Below, piece after piece: positions 28,345-37,032 of a DNA stretch of 64,000 bases (positions are counted from its first letter, which is position 1; each line of letters opens with the position of its first letter). The translations under genes were made by a program, and so were the position numbers. Source of the DNA: Nannocystis bainbridge (lineage in GTDB: Bacteria > Myxococcota_A > Polyangia > Nannocystales > Nannocystaceae). Below the pieces are notes generated by a model. It had not been told where the DNA came from, did no database searches, and was given only the letters and a program-made list of their open reading frames with translations. The stretch covers positions 504,001-568,000 of the forward strand of contig NZ_JAQNDL010000004.1 in the NCBI RefSeq assembly GCF_028368995.1. Direction: 5' to 3'.

Positions 28345-28863
28345 TCACTGGTTCAGGTGCAGTGGAAACTCGCAGTCGTCGCACGGCTCGACGAGCTCGT
28401 AGGTGTATTCGCGGACCACGGTGCAGCCCTTGCCGGCCCAGGCGCAGCTGCCGTCGTCCTGCCAGTCGCTCGTGATCCGGCTGCGCACCGTCTCGCCGTC
28501 GACGGGCTCGACCTCGATGCGCTCGGTCCCCCGGCAACCGCTTGGCTGCCCCTCGTGGGCGTACTCGCCGGTCTGCGCGTCGCGGGCGACGTGCTCGAAG
28601 ACATAGCCGGTCAGGGCCACGCACGCCTCGCAGGAGGCGGAGATGCCGAGAAATTCGGTGTAGGGCACCTTGAACCCGTCTCTCTCGACGTGGACGACCT
28701 CTTCCCCGACGAAGCTGTCGTCGAGCTTCGGGTGGCAGTCGTTCTCGAGGGTGACGGCGGAGATCCGGTAGACCCCGGACGGCGGTGACGCTTCGGGCTC
28801 GGGGCCGCAACCGGGAGAGCCGACCAGGACAGCCGCGAGCGCGAGGGCAGGGCGAGCGAACAT
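28345..28863 (-). CDS. Small Cys-rich exported protein, unknown function
   Basis: 172 residues from the ATG at 28863, giving a signal sequence (FARPALALAAVLVGSPGCG) that may be a lipoprotein signal, although SPGC is an unusual lipobox. The mature part has eight Cys, including ASCEACVAL and EPCDDCEFPL, suggesting disulfides or metal binding. I do not recognise a family. It is the last of four minus-strand genes headed by a TonB-dependent receptor. It may be part of that uptake cassette, but 46 bp separate it from the next gene and it could be independent. Confidence 0.6.
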   Translation of the reverse strand: MFARPALALAAVLVGSPGCGPEPEASPPSGVYRISAVTLENDCHPKLDDSFVGEEVVHVERDGFKVPYTEFLGISASCEACVALTGYVFEHVARDAQTGEYAHEGQPSGCRGTERIEVEPVDGETVRSRITSDWQDDGSCAWAGKGCTVVREYTYELVEPCDDCEFPLHLNQ

Positions 28864-28909
28864 GGTGGCGAGGCTAGCGCGGCGACCCAGGTGGTGCACG
28901 TCGGGGCCG

Positions 28910-29680
28910 TCAGTCGGTGCGCAGGGCGGTGCAGTGGCCCTCGCCGTTGATGTGGCCGAGGGTGGCGGTCAGCTGCTCGACGAACGACCACAGGTCGGTG
29001 ATGTTCGTCAGGTTGCCGACTTGATAGCGCTCCTGGGTGGTGATGTCGACGCCGCGCAGGTCGTCGGCGGTCAGCTCGCCGTCGCCGTCGTCGCTGGCGG
29101 CGATCAGGTCGAAGGCGACCTTCGGGTTCTCGGCGAACAGGTCGTCGTAGAACAGGTGGTCGGCGTGGATGGTGAGCTGGACGTCGGTCGAGCCGGCCAG
29201 GTCGCAGCCGCTGTAGCGGGTGCGGGTCGAGAAGCCCCAGATGAAGTTCAGCGACTCGCCGCCGCGGGTGGCCTTGCCCTCGACGTAGATCGAGTGGCCG
29301 CCGGTCTTCATCAGCGCGACGTCGTCCTCGGTGGCGTTGCCGGCGATCACGTCGCTGCTCGGGCCGACGACGTAGTCGGCGCTGGGGTTCTCGGCGGTGA
29401 TCGTGCCGTCGATGATCGGGAAGCCAGCGCCATCGCTGGCCTGGGCGAGGTCGAAGATCCGGTACGGCTCGTCCTCTTCGCCGAGCGGCTGATCGGCGAC
29501 GCGGATGTCGCCGACGCTGACGAGGAACTTGTCGAAGCTGACGGACCAACCGTCGGAGAAGATGGCGGTGGGGATGCCCTCTTCGATGAACTCCTCGCCG
29601 TAGACGGAGGCCTCGTAGGTGCGCTCGGTGGCGGTGGTGCAGGCGCAGACGAGCAGGAGCGGGATCAGGACGGTGCGCAT
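28910..29680 (-). CDS. Lipoprotein of the TonB-receptor cassette
   Basis: 256 residues from the ATG at 29680; a short signal and lipobox (LIPLLLVCAC). The mature protein is beta-rich with SDGWSVSFDKFLVSVGDIRV near the start, TRTRYSGCDLAGSTDVQLTI in the middle, DDGDGELTADDLRGVDI (acidic, possibly metal binding) and a final LGHINGEGHC. I recognise no named family, but the neighbouring lipoprotein has a similar plan (strand-rich start, WTIHLDTARIAAGDLEFT). The two may be distant paralogues. A role in binding a ligand for the receptor upstream is inferred from position. Confidence 0.65.
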   Translation of the reverse strand: MRTVLIPLLLVCACTTATERTYEASVYGEEFIEEGIPTAIFSDGWSVSFDKFLVSVGDIRVADQPLGEEDEPYRIFDLAQASDGAGFPIIDGTITAENPSADYVVGPSSDVIAGNATEDDVALMKTGGHSIYVEGKATRGGESLNFIWGFSTRTRYSGCDLAGSTDVQLTIHADHLFYDDLFAENPKVAFDLIAASDDGDGELTADDLRGVDITTQERYQVGNLTNITDLWSFVEQLTATLGHINGEGHCTALRTD

Positions 29681-29693
29681 GGCGATTCTCCGG

Positions 29694-30452
29694 TCAGAGA
29701 GGAGCGACAGTGTAGAACACGTGAGACTGTAAGGCGCGCCGGACGAGGTTGTGCGCGGGGTCGCCGGGGCCGATGCGCACCGGGGTGCCGTCGCCCGGAT
29801 CGAGGGCGGCGAAGTCGATGCCGTCGAACAGCGCGGCGCCGCTGCCGTCGTCGCGCAGGCGCAGCTGGAGGCCGAGCGTCTCGGTGGTGCCCTCGTCGAT
29901 CTCGAGGTCGAACGGCGCGCCGACGACGGCGGCGCTGTCGTCGAGGTCGAGGATCGCGGTGAAGCCGAGCTCACGGCCGTCCTTGCGGGCGGTGCCGACG
30001 AACTGGGCGGTGTGACCGGCGAGCGGGTCCGCGGCCGGCAGCTCGTCGGCGCGGCGGAAGGCGATGTTGCAGCCGTGGTAGTTGCCGGTCAGCAGCTCGG
30101 CGCGCCCGAGCTCGTCGCCGTCGCCGGCGACCCAGTCGAGCACGAAGCTGCCCGGCAAGGCGCCGGTGACGTCGCCGCCGGCGTAGTGCCCGGGGTGGGC
30201 GATCGCGGGCGGGACGAGCAGATCCCACAGGCGGGCGAGGGCGTGCATCTCGCCCTGGATCGTGAACTCGAGGTCGCCAGCGGCGATACGCGCGGTGTCG
30301 AGGTGGATCGTCCAGCCGAGGTCGGTGGCGGCGTCGACGAGCCGGCCGGCGTCGACGGCGACGGCGAGCTCGACCCGGGTGGCCTCCTGGCTGGGGGCGC
30401 ACGCGGTGGCGAGACAGGTCGCAAGGGACAGGGCGGAGAGGACAGGTCGCAT
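29694..30452 (-). CDS. Lipoprotein with HPGHY-type motif, TonB-receptor cassette
   Basis: 252 residues from the ATG at 30452 with lipobox LATACAP. The mature part has TIHLDTARIAAGDLEFTIQG, a His-rich AIAHPGHYAGGDVTG, NYHGCNIAFR and DGRELGFTAILDLDD. The His residues suggest metal binding, but the family is not known to me. The signal peptide (VLSALSLATC) is encoded by units of a 14-bp repeat array that continues upstream, so the repeat supplies part of the export signal. It lies between the receptor and a second lipoprotein, probably in one operon. Confidence 0.65.
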   Translation of the reverse strand: MRPVLSALSLATCLATACAPSQEATRVELAVAVDAGRLVDAATDLGWTIHLDTARIAAGDLEFTIQGEMHALARLWDLLVPPAIAHPGHYAGGDVTGALPGSFVLDWVAGDGDELGRAELLTGNYHGCNIAFRRADELPAADPLAGHTAQFVGTARKDGRELGFTAILDLDDSAAVVGAPFDLEIDEGTTETLGLQLRLRDDGSGAALFDGIDFAALDPGDGTPVRIGPGDPAHNLVRRALQSHVFYTVAPL

Positions 30453-30510
30453 CGTGAGGCCCGAAGGACATGTCATGAGGGACAGGGCGTAAAGGACAGG
30501 TCGATGCATG
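30415..30510. repeat. 14-bp tandem array overlapping a lipoprotein start and signal peptide
   Basis: Units lie at 30415, 30429, 30443 (26 bp, holds the start codon), 30469, 30483 and 30497. The pair at 30429-30456 (cagggcggagagga, caggtcgcatcg) is nearly repeated at 30483-30510, a 54-bp duplication. Confidence 0.9.
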
Positions 30511-30513
30511 TCG

Positions 30514-32571
30514 TCACAACCACAGGGTGGCGCCGATCCGGGCGGTCAGCGGCGGGCCGGCGAGGAAGTGGAGGACGGGGATGGTGCTGCGCGGCTCGCT
30601 GCGGTCCCACCACGAGGCGTAGTGGTACTCGCCCTCTTTCCAGCCGGCGTTGGTGACGTTGTCGATCTGGAGGTCGAGCTGCAACGGGCCGACACGGTAG
30701 CCGAGGCTGAGGTCGAGCAGGGCGTAAGCCGAGGTGCGGGCGCCGTGCGGGAGGGCGCGGCTGCCGACGACGAGGAAGCGAGCGCCGGCGCGGAACCCCG
30801 AGGGGTGGACGACGGTGAGGCCCGTGGCCGACATGAACGGCGGGGCGAGCGGGACCGGGGCGCCCGAGTCGACGAAGCGGGCCTGCACGAGGCTCAGGTC
30901 CTGGCGCAGCTGTAGCCACCGCCGCGGCCACACGGCGAGGTCGAAGTCGATGCCGAGCCGACGGGTGCGGTTGAGCTCGATGTTGACGGCGGACACGTGA
31001 TCGAAGACGAGCTCGCGCGCGATCCAGGTGCCGAACAGCGACAGGCCGGCGCTGACGAGTTCGCGGTGCTGGAAGCGGGCGCCGACCTCGACGCTGTCGG
31101 AGGCGATGATGCGCGCCGGGCCGCCGCGGTAGCGATCGAGCGCGGTGTCCTCGGGCACGGCGGCGCCGCCGAGCACGGCGCGGGCCTCGGGGGCCCGCAG
31201 GCCGCGGCCGTAGGCGAGGAAGAGGTGGGCGAACGGGGCCAGGCGGACGCTGGCGTTGATGCGCGGCGAGGGCAGGGCGAGGACCTTGCGGGCGCGACGC
31301 TCTGGGTCGATAAGGTCGCGGACGTTGTAGGCGACGAGGTCGAGGCGGGCGCCGGCCTCGAGGACGAAGCGATCGACGGGCCGCCAGCGCAGGCCGGCGC
31401 GCGCGTGGGCCTGGTGCTGGCCGGCGCCGAGGTCCCAGTTGCGGGTGACGACCTCGTGGTGGGCGTCGACGCGCACGTCGTGCTGGCGGAGGAGGTCGCC
31501 CTGCCAGGCGCCGCCGGCCAGCAGCTCGACGGTGCGGTGGAGCGGGCGCCGGTACTCGAGCTGATAGCCGAGGCTGGCGAAGCGGTGCCGCTGGTTGCGA
31601 CGATCGCCGGCGAGCGGATCGAGGAGGTAGCCGGTGAAGTCCTCGACGAGGTCGAGGGCGCGCAGCTGGCCGTGGAGGCGGTGCTCGAGCTTGCCGACGC
31701 CGAGGTCGAGCTGGTGACGCAGGGCGGTGAAGAGGCGGTCGGAGCGGCCGCCGCCGTCGTCGCGGTAGACGCCGGCGAATCCGACGCGACCGCTGGCGAC
31801 GTCGTCGGCGCGCACGGCCCCGGGGGCGTCGAAGCGGGCGACGTAGACGCCGGCGGTGAGGTCGAGGGCGCCGTGGGTCTTGCTGTCGAGCAGGCGGATC
31901 TGGCCGAGGAAGGTGGCGCGCCGGGCGGCCCTGGCGGCGGCGAAGCCCTTGTCGGTCATGGCCTCGACCGCGAAGAATGTCTCTTTGGACATGTTCTTCG
32001 GGGCATGTACGAACACGCCGCGGTGCCGCAGGGTGCTGCCGAACTCGTAGCCGACCCGGCTGCCGCGCGCTTCAGGCTCGACGCCGAGGTCGAAGCGGAT
32101 GGTGCCGGCGTTGGCGAAGTTGCCCTGGTCGAGCAGGAACGGGCCCTTGTTGGCGGTGACGCGGCGGACGACCTCGGGGATGACGAAGCCGAGGTCGACG
32201 TAGCCCTGGCCGTGGATGTTGGAGAGCTCGTTGACGGTGACGCCGGCGACCTTGACCTCGATGTCGGCGCCGTGGGCCGCGTCGAAGCCGCGCATGAACA
32301 TCTGCTGGCCCTTGCCCTCGGCGCCGTGCTGGATCAGGAGGACGCCGGGCACGAGCCGCAGGAGGTCGTCGGCGCTGCGCCGACGCGGACTGGCGGCGAT
32401 CTCGGCGGGACCGACGACCCGCTGCGACGCCGTTCGCGGGCTGCGGTCGCTGACGACGACGGTGGCGTATCGCCTGTCCTTGGGGACATCATGCGCCGCG
32501 GCGGCCGCAGGGGCGGCCAGGACGGCGAGGAGCGCAAAGGCGCGCAACAGGGGCTCGCTCGGTCGGCGCAC
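30514..32571 (-). CDS. TonB-dependent outer-membrane receptor
   Basis: 685 residues from a GTG at 32571; signal peptide LLRAFALLAVLAAPAAAAAHD. A TonB-box-like YATVVVSD comes right after it. The plug domain (about 60-170) has DDLLRLVPGVLLIQHG, QMFMRGFDAAHGADIEVKVAG and NIHGQGYVDLGFVIPEVV. The barrel carries repeated amphipathic strands and ends in an aliphatic strand (ARIGATLWL). Substrate is unknown; the His-bearing lipoproteins downstream suggest a metal or metal complex (inference). Residues KNMSKET around 31990 are encoded by three 14-bp repeat units in what should be a barrel loop. Confidence 0.9.
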   Translation of the reverse strand: MRRPSEPLLRAFALLAVLAAPAAAAAHDVPKDRRYATVVVSDRSPRTASQRVVGPAEIAASPRRRSADDLLRLVPGVLLIQHGAEGKGQQMFMRGFDAAHGADIEVKVAGVTVNELSNIHGQGYVDLGFVIPEVVRRVTANKGPFLLDQGNFANAGTIRFDLGVEPEARGSRVGYEFGSTLRHRGVFVHAPKNMSKETFFAVEAMTDKGFAAARAARRATFLGQIRLLDSKTHGALDLTAGVYVARFDAPGAVRADDVASGRVGFAGVYRDDGGGRSDRLFTALRHQLDLGVGKLEHRLHGQLRALDLVEDFTGYLLDPLAGDRRNQRHRFASLGYQLEYRRPLHRTVELLAGGAWQGDLLRQHDVRVDAHHEVVTRNWDLGAGQHQAHARAGLRWRPVDRFVLEAGARLDLVAYNVRDLIDPERRARKVLALPSPRINASVRLAPFAHLFLAYGRGLRAPEARAVLGGAAVPEDTALDRYRGGPARIIASDSVEVGARFQHRELVSAGLSLFGTWIARELVFDHVSAVNIELNRTRRLGIDFDLAVWPRRWLQLRQDLSLVQARFVDSGAPVPLAPPFMSATGLTVVHPSGFRAGARFLVVGSRALPHGARTSAYALLDLSLGYRVGPLQLDLQIDNVTNAGWKEGEYHYASWWDRSEPRSTIPVLHFLAGPPLTARIGATLWL
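31976..32017. repeat. 14-bp tandem array (3 units) inside the TonB receptor gene
   Basis: Units lie at 31976 (aatgtctctttgga), 31990 (catgttcttcgggg) and 32004 (catgtacgaacacg). 42 bp equals 14 codons, so the insertion keeps the frame. Confidence 0.8.
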
Positions 32572-32808
32572 GCGTCGGGCCAGGATACGCGAGGGGACGG
32601 GCGGCGGATCGGGCGAACGGGACGCGCGGCCGGAGGCTCGCAGGCGCGCGGGCGCTTGGGTCCGTCATTCGGAACTCGAGCGCGGTGCGTGGGCACGGTG
32701 CGGCGGACCGGGCGGCACGCTCGCGCACGCGAGCCATGGGAGGATGCGCGGTGAAGCGGGTGCACGAGCGCGGTCGCAGACGTGCCACGAGGAGCGGGCG
32801 AACAACGA

Positions 32809-32835
32809 GAGCACCCTCGCGGGGCGAGGGTGCTC
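32809..32835. terminator. Perfect 11-bp hairpin downstream of the fused beta-oxidation gene
   Basis: gagcaccctcg at 32809-32819 and its complement at 32825-32835 enclose a five-base loop, 28 bp after the stop of the minus-strand gene. No T-run follows on that strand, so termination is plausible but unproven. The rest of the 32572-32863 gap shows no gene. Confidence 0.45.
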
Positions 32836-32863
32836 GTGCGTGGACGCGGGGGCGCGCGCGGGC

Positions 32864-34936
32864 TCAGGCGAGCGGGTGCTCGAAGGCCGGCGGCTTGCCG
32901 CGGCTCATGGCGGTGACGCCGACCTTCGCGGCCGACTGGCACAGGCTGTCGGCCGCGCGCTGCTCCTCGAGGGCGCCGGCGGCGGCGACGTCGAGGGCGT
33001 TGGCGTCCGCGATCGTGCGGGCGAGGAGGTCGCGCAGCTGGGCGTCGAGCACGACCCCCTGCTCGTTGCGCGGATCGACGTCGCGGTCGACCTCGATCTC
33101 GGCGGGGCCGGTGCGGAACGGCGGGAGCGGAGCTGTCCCTCGGGCCAGGGCGAGGGCGAGCTCGCCGCTGGCGCGCGGCAGGTCGCGCACCGGGACGACG
33201 GCGCTGACGAGGCCGAGCTCCTGCGCGCGCGCGGCCGAGATGCTCTTGCCGGTCAGCAGCAGCTCGTTGAGGGCGGCGTAGTGCTCGGGGGCGCTGCTGC
33301 GGTGGAGCAGGTGGCAGCCGCCGAGGCCGGGGATGACGCCGACGGTCGGCTCGGGCTGGGCGATGACGGCGCCCTCGCCGGCGATGCGGGCGTGGCAGGA
33401 GCTGGCGAGCTCCATGCCGCCGCCGAGCGCGCGACCGACGATCGCGGCGACGGTCGGCTTGCCGGCGCGCAGCTTGGCGAGGGCGTGCTTCCAGCCCTGG
33501 ATCAGCGCGAGCGCGCCGTCCCGCTTGCCGAGCACGGGCACGAAGGCGCCGATGTCGGCGCCGTGGCCGAAATCGCGGTTGAAGAGGCCGTCAGGGGCGA
33601 CGACGATCGCCTCGACGGCCGGGTCGGCCTGGAGGGCGTCGACGGCCCGCCCGAGCTCGGCCAGCAAGGTGTGGCCGAGGGTCGAGCGCTTGAGCGAGAT
33701 CAGGCCGACGCCGCCGCTGACGCTGCGGCCGACGTAGATGCTGTCCCATCCGACATGTTCTCCGGGACCTGTCCGCGAGAACACGTCGAGCGGGGCGACC
33801 TCGTCGGCGCGGGTGATCTGCTGGTCGACGAGGAAGGCGCGGGTGAGCGCGGCGGCCTGCTCGAGGCCGAGCGCGGCGATCAGCGCGGGCGGGCCGTCGC
33901 GGAAGGCGAGGGCCTTCTCGGCCAGGTAGTTGAGGGCGTCGGCGCCGACGATCTTGTGGGCGAGCATGCGCGCGGTGAGGGCGAACAACATGCCGAACAT
34001 GCGCGCGCGGACGGTGGCGACGCCCTCGGGCGGGCACTTCTGGCCGCGCTCGTAGGGCCACTGCTTGCCGGGGTCGGCGATGTACGGCTTCCAGGCGTCG
34101 GGGATGGCGTAGAGGCTGCTGTCGACCTCCTCGCGCATGAGCTCCATGCAGTGGGCCGACAGGCTGTTGGCGCCGCGGATCAGGTTGTGGACGAAGAACG
34201 GCGAGGTGCCGAGCAGCTGCTTGCAGGCGTCGTCGATCTGCGCCGGGCTGAGGCCGGTGCTCTCGTGGATCCGCACGGCCTCGAGCATCATCCCGCAGAA
34301 CAGGCGGTCGGCGGCGAAGCTCGGCACGTCACCGACCGAGATCAGCGTCATGCCGGCGCGACCGAGGAAGGCCTTGATCTGCTTGAGCGTGGCGGCGCCG
34401 GTGACGGCGCCCTGCTCGGGCAGCTCCCACAACTTGTTGGTGAGGTGGGGGAAGAACGGGTGGAGGACGCCGCAGCGATCGGCGCCCGGCAGGCCGTCGA
34501 ACAGGTGACGGGTGGTGAAGCCGCTGGTGGCGGAGAAGATGAGGGCCTCGGGATCGCGGGCCCGGATGGCGGCGTAGAGCGGCTTCTTGATGGCGAGGCT
34601 CTCGGGCACGGCCTCGAACACGAGGCCGATCTTGAGCTCGGCGGGGATGTCGGCGATGCCGCCGCGGATCGGGATGATGGCCCGGGTGATGGCCTCGATC
34701 TCGGCCGGGGAGACGCGCGGGGCGAACTGCTCGGCGAGCTTGGCGGCGACCTGGTCGACGGCGGGCGAGAGGTCGAGGGCGATCACGGGCACGCCGTGGC
34801 GGGCGAGGATGCGCGCGAGCTGGCCCAGCTTGCCGAAACCGACGTTGCCGCAGCAGCCGGCGACGAGCAGGGCCCGCGGCGGACCCCCGTCGGGCTGAAA
34901 GATGGCTGCTACCGAGGGATCGCGCGCGTTTTCCAT
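32864..34936 (-). CDS. Fused 3-hydroxyacyl-CoA dehydrogenase and enoyl-CoA hydratase
   Basis: 690 residues from the ATG at 34936. The N-terminal 400 residues are the dehydrogenase: nucleotide fold RALLVAGCCGNVGFGKLGQLA (variant of GxGxxG), then HPFFPHLTNKLWELPEQG, GDVPSFAADRLFCGMMLEA. The C-terminal part (about 410-690) is a crotonase: GRALGGGMELASSCHARIAG and PEPTVGVIPGLGGCHLLHR with hydratase-type Glu positions. Fad-type fusions such as FadB/FadJ have the hydratase first; here the order is reversed. Probably fatty-acid beta-oxidation or a related acyl-CoA route. The join between the halves (SRTGPGEHVGWDS) is encoded by a 14-bp repeat array. Confidence 0.85.
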   Translation of the reverse strand: MENARDPSVAAIFQPDGGPPRALLVAGCCGNVGFGKLGQLARILARHGVPVIALDLSPAVDQVAAKLAEQFAPRVSPAEIEAITRAIIPIRGGIADIPAELKIGLVFEAVPESLAIKKPLYAAIRARDPEALIFSATSGFTTRHLFDGLPGADRCGVLHPFFPHLTNKLWELPEQGAVTGAATLKQIKAFLGRAGMTLISVGDVPSFAADRLFCGMMLEAVRIHESTGLSPAQIDDACKQLLGTSPFFVHNLIRGANSLSAHCMELMREEVDSSLYAIPDAWKPYIADPGKQWPYERGQKCPPEGVATVRARMFGMLFALTARMLAHKIVGADALNYLAEKALAFRDGPPALIAALGLEQAAALTRAFLVDQQITRADEVAPLDVFSRTGPGEHVGWDSIYVGRSVSGGVGLISLKRSTLGHTLLAELGRAVDALQADPAVEAIVVAPDGLFNRDFGHGADIGAFVPVLGKRDGALALIQGWKHALAKLRAGKPTVAAIVGRALGGGMELASSCHARIAGEGAVIAQPEPTVGVIPGLGGCHLLHRSSAPEHYAALNELLLTGKSISAARAQELGLVSAVVPVRDLPRASGELALALARGTAPLPPFRTGPAEIEVDRDVDPRNEQGVVLDAQLRDLLARTIADANALDVAAAGALEEQRAADSLCQSAAKVGVTAMSRGKPPAFEHPLA
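33740..33795. repeat. 14-bp tandem array (4 units) at the domain junction of the fused enzyme
   Basis: Units lie at 33740 (gctgtcccatccga), 33754 (catgttctccggga), 33768 (cctgtccgcgagaa) and 33782 (cacgtcgagcgggg). They encode the linker between dehydrogenase and hydratase halves. Confidence 0.85.
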
Positions 34937-35218
34937 GGCCCGGGAGCATAAAAGGCGCCCGCGGCGAGCCGCTCCCGGCCTAGGTTGAGCTTCCCCACGC
35001 CCTGGTCGGATTGTGTATTCGCCGTCATGTGCCATCTGCCGCCCGCTCCCGCGGCGAACGGCGAGAAGGGCCATGATCCTTCTATATAGCGGGTGTTCGC
35101 CCGCTTGCGCAACAGGCGCCGCTCTTTTCTCTCGATCGTTGCCGGATTGGCGGTGATCGGACTACAGTGCCGTTCACGACTCGATCGACCCTCGATCAAG
35201 GCACGTAGGAGACTCGTC

Positions 35219-35482
35219 ATGAAGCACACCAAGATCGCTCTTGCGGCCCTCGCCGCGATGTCCCTGTCCCTCCCGGCTTGCGGCGGGGACGCCAAGAAGG
35301 AAGAGAAGAAGGAAGAGAAGAAGGTCGAGACCAAGGTCGAGACCACCAAGACGGTCGAGACCCCGAAGCCGGTCGAGGCCAAGCCCGAGGTGAAGCCCGA
35401 GGACGCCAAGCCCGTGGATCCGGCCGCTCCGGCCCCCGGTGGCGCCGCGGTCCCGCCGCCCGCCCCCGAAGCCGGCAAGTAA
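35219..35482 (+). CDS. Small Lys/Glu/Pro-rich lipoprotein
   Basis: 87 residues from the ATG at 35219, preceded by AGGAG. Signal and lipobox are LAAMSLSLPACGG; the rest is a low-complexity tail of Lys-Glu-Val and Pro-Ala repeats (KKEEKKEEKKVETKVETTK), expected to be disordered and extended. Such small tethered tails may link the membrane to peptidoglycan or act as spacers; nothing specific can be said. It has its own terminator and so is probably a single-gene transcript. Its codon use is less GC-extreme because of the Lys/Glu run. Confidence 0.8.
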   Translation: MKHTKIALAALAAMSLSLPACGGDAKKEEKKEEKKVETKVETTKTVETPKPVEAKPEVKPEDAKPVDPAAPAPGGAAVPPPAPEAGK

Positions 35483-35515
35483 TCGGCTCCTCTTCTCAGC
35501 CACCAAGCAAGACAC

Positions 35516-35551
35516 GGCGAGGCGCCAGGATGGCACCTCGCCTTGTTTTTT
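35516..35551 (+). terminator. Rho-independent terminator after the small lipoprotein gene
   Basis: ggcgaggcgcc at 35516-35526 pairs with ggcacctcgcc at 35532-35542 (one mismatch) and is followed by ttgtttttt. This is the clearest intrinsic terminator in the window. Confidence 0.9.
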
Positions 35552-35622
35552 GGGTCGAGGTCGATGCGCGCCGCGTCACCGCGTGCACAGCGAAGAGCGG
35601 TCGGGTTTTGCTAGGGTGAGCC

Positions 35623-36369
35623 ATGCGCCACGACGGCCGCGCCCTCGATCAACTCCGTCCCTTCTCCCTCGAGCCCGGCTTCATCGGCTCGGCCCTCGGC
35701 TCCGTGCTGGTGGCCACCGGCCGCACCCGGGTGATCTGCACCGCGAGCCGCGAGGCCAAGCCGCCGGGCTGGCTGACCCATGGCGGCTGGGTGACCGCCG
35801 AGTACGCGATGCTGCCCGGCGCGGTCCGGCCGCGCGCACGCCGGGAGCCCGACGGCCGCGCGAAGGAGATCCAGCGGCTCATCGGCCGCTCGCTGCGAGC
35901 GGCGATCGATCTCGAGAAGCTGGTCGGTCCGCAGGGCCCGGTGGCGCTGACGGTCGATTGCGACGTGATCGAGGCCGACGGCGGGACGCGCACGGCGGCG
36001 ATCACCGGCGGGATGGTGGCGCTGGCGCTGGCGCTGCAGACGCTGCAACGCGACGGGGTGTTGACGGCCGATCCGGTGCGGGCGCTGGTGGCGGCGGTCT
36101 CGGTCGGCGTGTGCCCGCTGGACGGCGCCGAGGTGCCGATGCTCGACCTGGCTTACACGGAAGACAGCCAGGCGATCGTCGACTGCAACGTGGTGATGCT
36201 GGAGCGCGGCGGGCTGGTCGAGATCCAGGGCACCGGCGAGCGCGGCGGGTTCGACCGGTCGACGCTGTCGCGCATGCTCGACCTGGCCGAGTCCGGCGCG
36301 GCGTCGCTGTTCGCGGGCCAGCGGGCGGCGCTGGAAGGTGGCGGAGCAGGCAGGATCGTGAGTTCGTAG
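35623..36369 (+). CDS. rph: Ribonuclease PH
   Basis: 248 residues, normal length. RNase PH trims the 3' ends of tRNA precursors using phosphate. Family sequence is present throughout: MRHDGRALDQLRPFSLEPGF, GWVTAEYAMLPGAV, RAKEIQRLIGRSLRAAIDL with the phosphate-site Arg, the catalytic region TVDCDVIEADGGTRTAAITG, and DLAYTEDSQAIVDCNVVM. It is followed directly by rdgB, the common rph-rdgB pair, and two tRNA genes lie just downstream. Confidence 0.97.
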   Translation: MRHDGRALDQLRPFSLEPGFIGSALGSVLVATGRTRVICTASREAKPPGWLTHGGWVTAEYAMLPGAVRPRARREPDGRAKEIQRLIGRSLRAAIDLEKLVGPQGPVALTVDCDVIEADGGTRTAAITGGMVALALALQTLQRDGVLTADPVRALVAAVSVGVCPLDGAEVPMLDLAYTEDSQAIVDCNVVMLERGGLVEIQGTGERGGFDRSTLSRMLDLAESGAASLFAGQRAALEGGGAGRIVSS

Positions 36370-36393
36370 ATGATCGCGCAGGAAGGTTCGGAC

Positions 36394-37032
36394 ATGTCCC
36401 GAAGGCTGGTGCTGGCGACCGGCAACCCGCACAAGGTGGCGGAGCTGGCGGCGATGGTGCGCGCGGCCGGGCTGCCGCTGACGGTCTGCTCGGCGCGCTC
36501 GCTCGGGCCGGCGCCGGAGATCGCGGAGGACCAGGGCAGCTTCGAGGCGCACGCGCGGCTCAAGGCGGAGGGGATCGCGGAGTGGCTGCGAGGTCGCGGC
36601 GAGCCGGGCTCGACGCTGGTGCTGGCCGACGATTCGGGGATCTGCGTGGCGGCGCTGGACGGGGCGCCAGGCGTCGATTCGGCGATCTTCGCGGGGCCGC
36701 AGGCAGACGACGCGGCCAACAACGCCCGGCTGGTGGCGGAGCTGGGCGCACGCGGGCTGGAGCGGTCGCCGGCACATTACCTGTGCGTGCTGGCGCTGAC
36801 GCGGGTCGACGCGGGCGCGGACGCGGTGCGGCTGTTCACGGGCCGCTGGGACGGCGAGGTCCGGACGACGCCGCGCGGGTCAGGCGGGTTCGGCTACGAC
36901 CCGTACTTCTGGCCCGACGGCAGCGCCCGCTCGTCGGCCGAGCTGCCGGCGGCCGAGAAGAACGCGCAGTCGCACCGCGGGCGGGCGACGGCGCTGCTGC
37001 TGGCAGCGCTGCCGGCGGTGCTGGAGGCGTAG
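36394..37032 (+). CDS. rdgB: XTP/dITP diphosphatase (RdgB/HAM1)
   Basis: 212 residues from the ATG at 36394. It hydrolyses non-canonical purine triphosphates (dITP, XTP). Signatures are LVLATGNPHKVAEL, VLADDSGICVAALDGAPGVDSA, GGFGYDPYFWP and ELPAAEKNAQSHRGRA. An ATG at 36370, one base after the rph stop, is also possible, but GGAAGG seven bases before 36394 favours the later start. That ATG lies in a single 14-bp repeat unit (catgtcccgaaggc at 36393). Confidence 0.95.
   Translation: MSRRLVLATGNPHKVAELAAMVRAAGLPLTVCSARSLGPAPEIAEDQGSFEAHARLKAEGIAEWLRGRGEPGSTLVLADDSGICVAALDGAPGVDSAIFAGPQADDAANNARLVAELGARGLERSPAHYLCVLALTRVDAGADAVRLFTGRWDGEVRTTPRGSGGFGYDPYFWPDGSARSSAELPAAEKNAQSHRGRATALLLAALPAVLEA

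Noticed and set aside
35075..35095. Promoter at tatatag before the small lipoprotein gene
   Set aside because: TATATAG at about 35081 is a fair -10, but no convincing -35 lies at the right distance and the start codon is 135 bp away.
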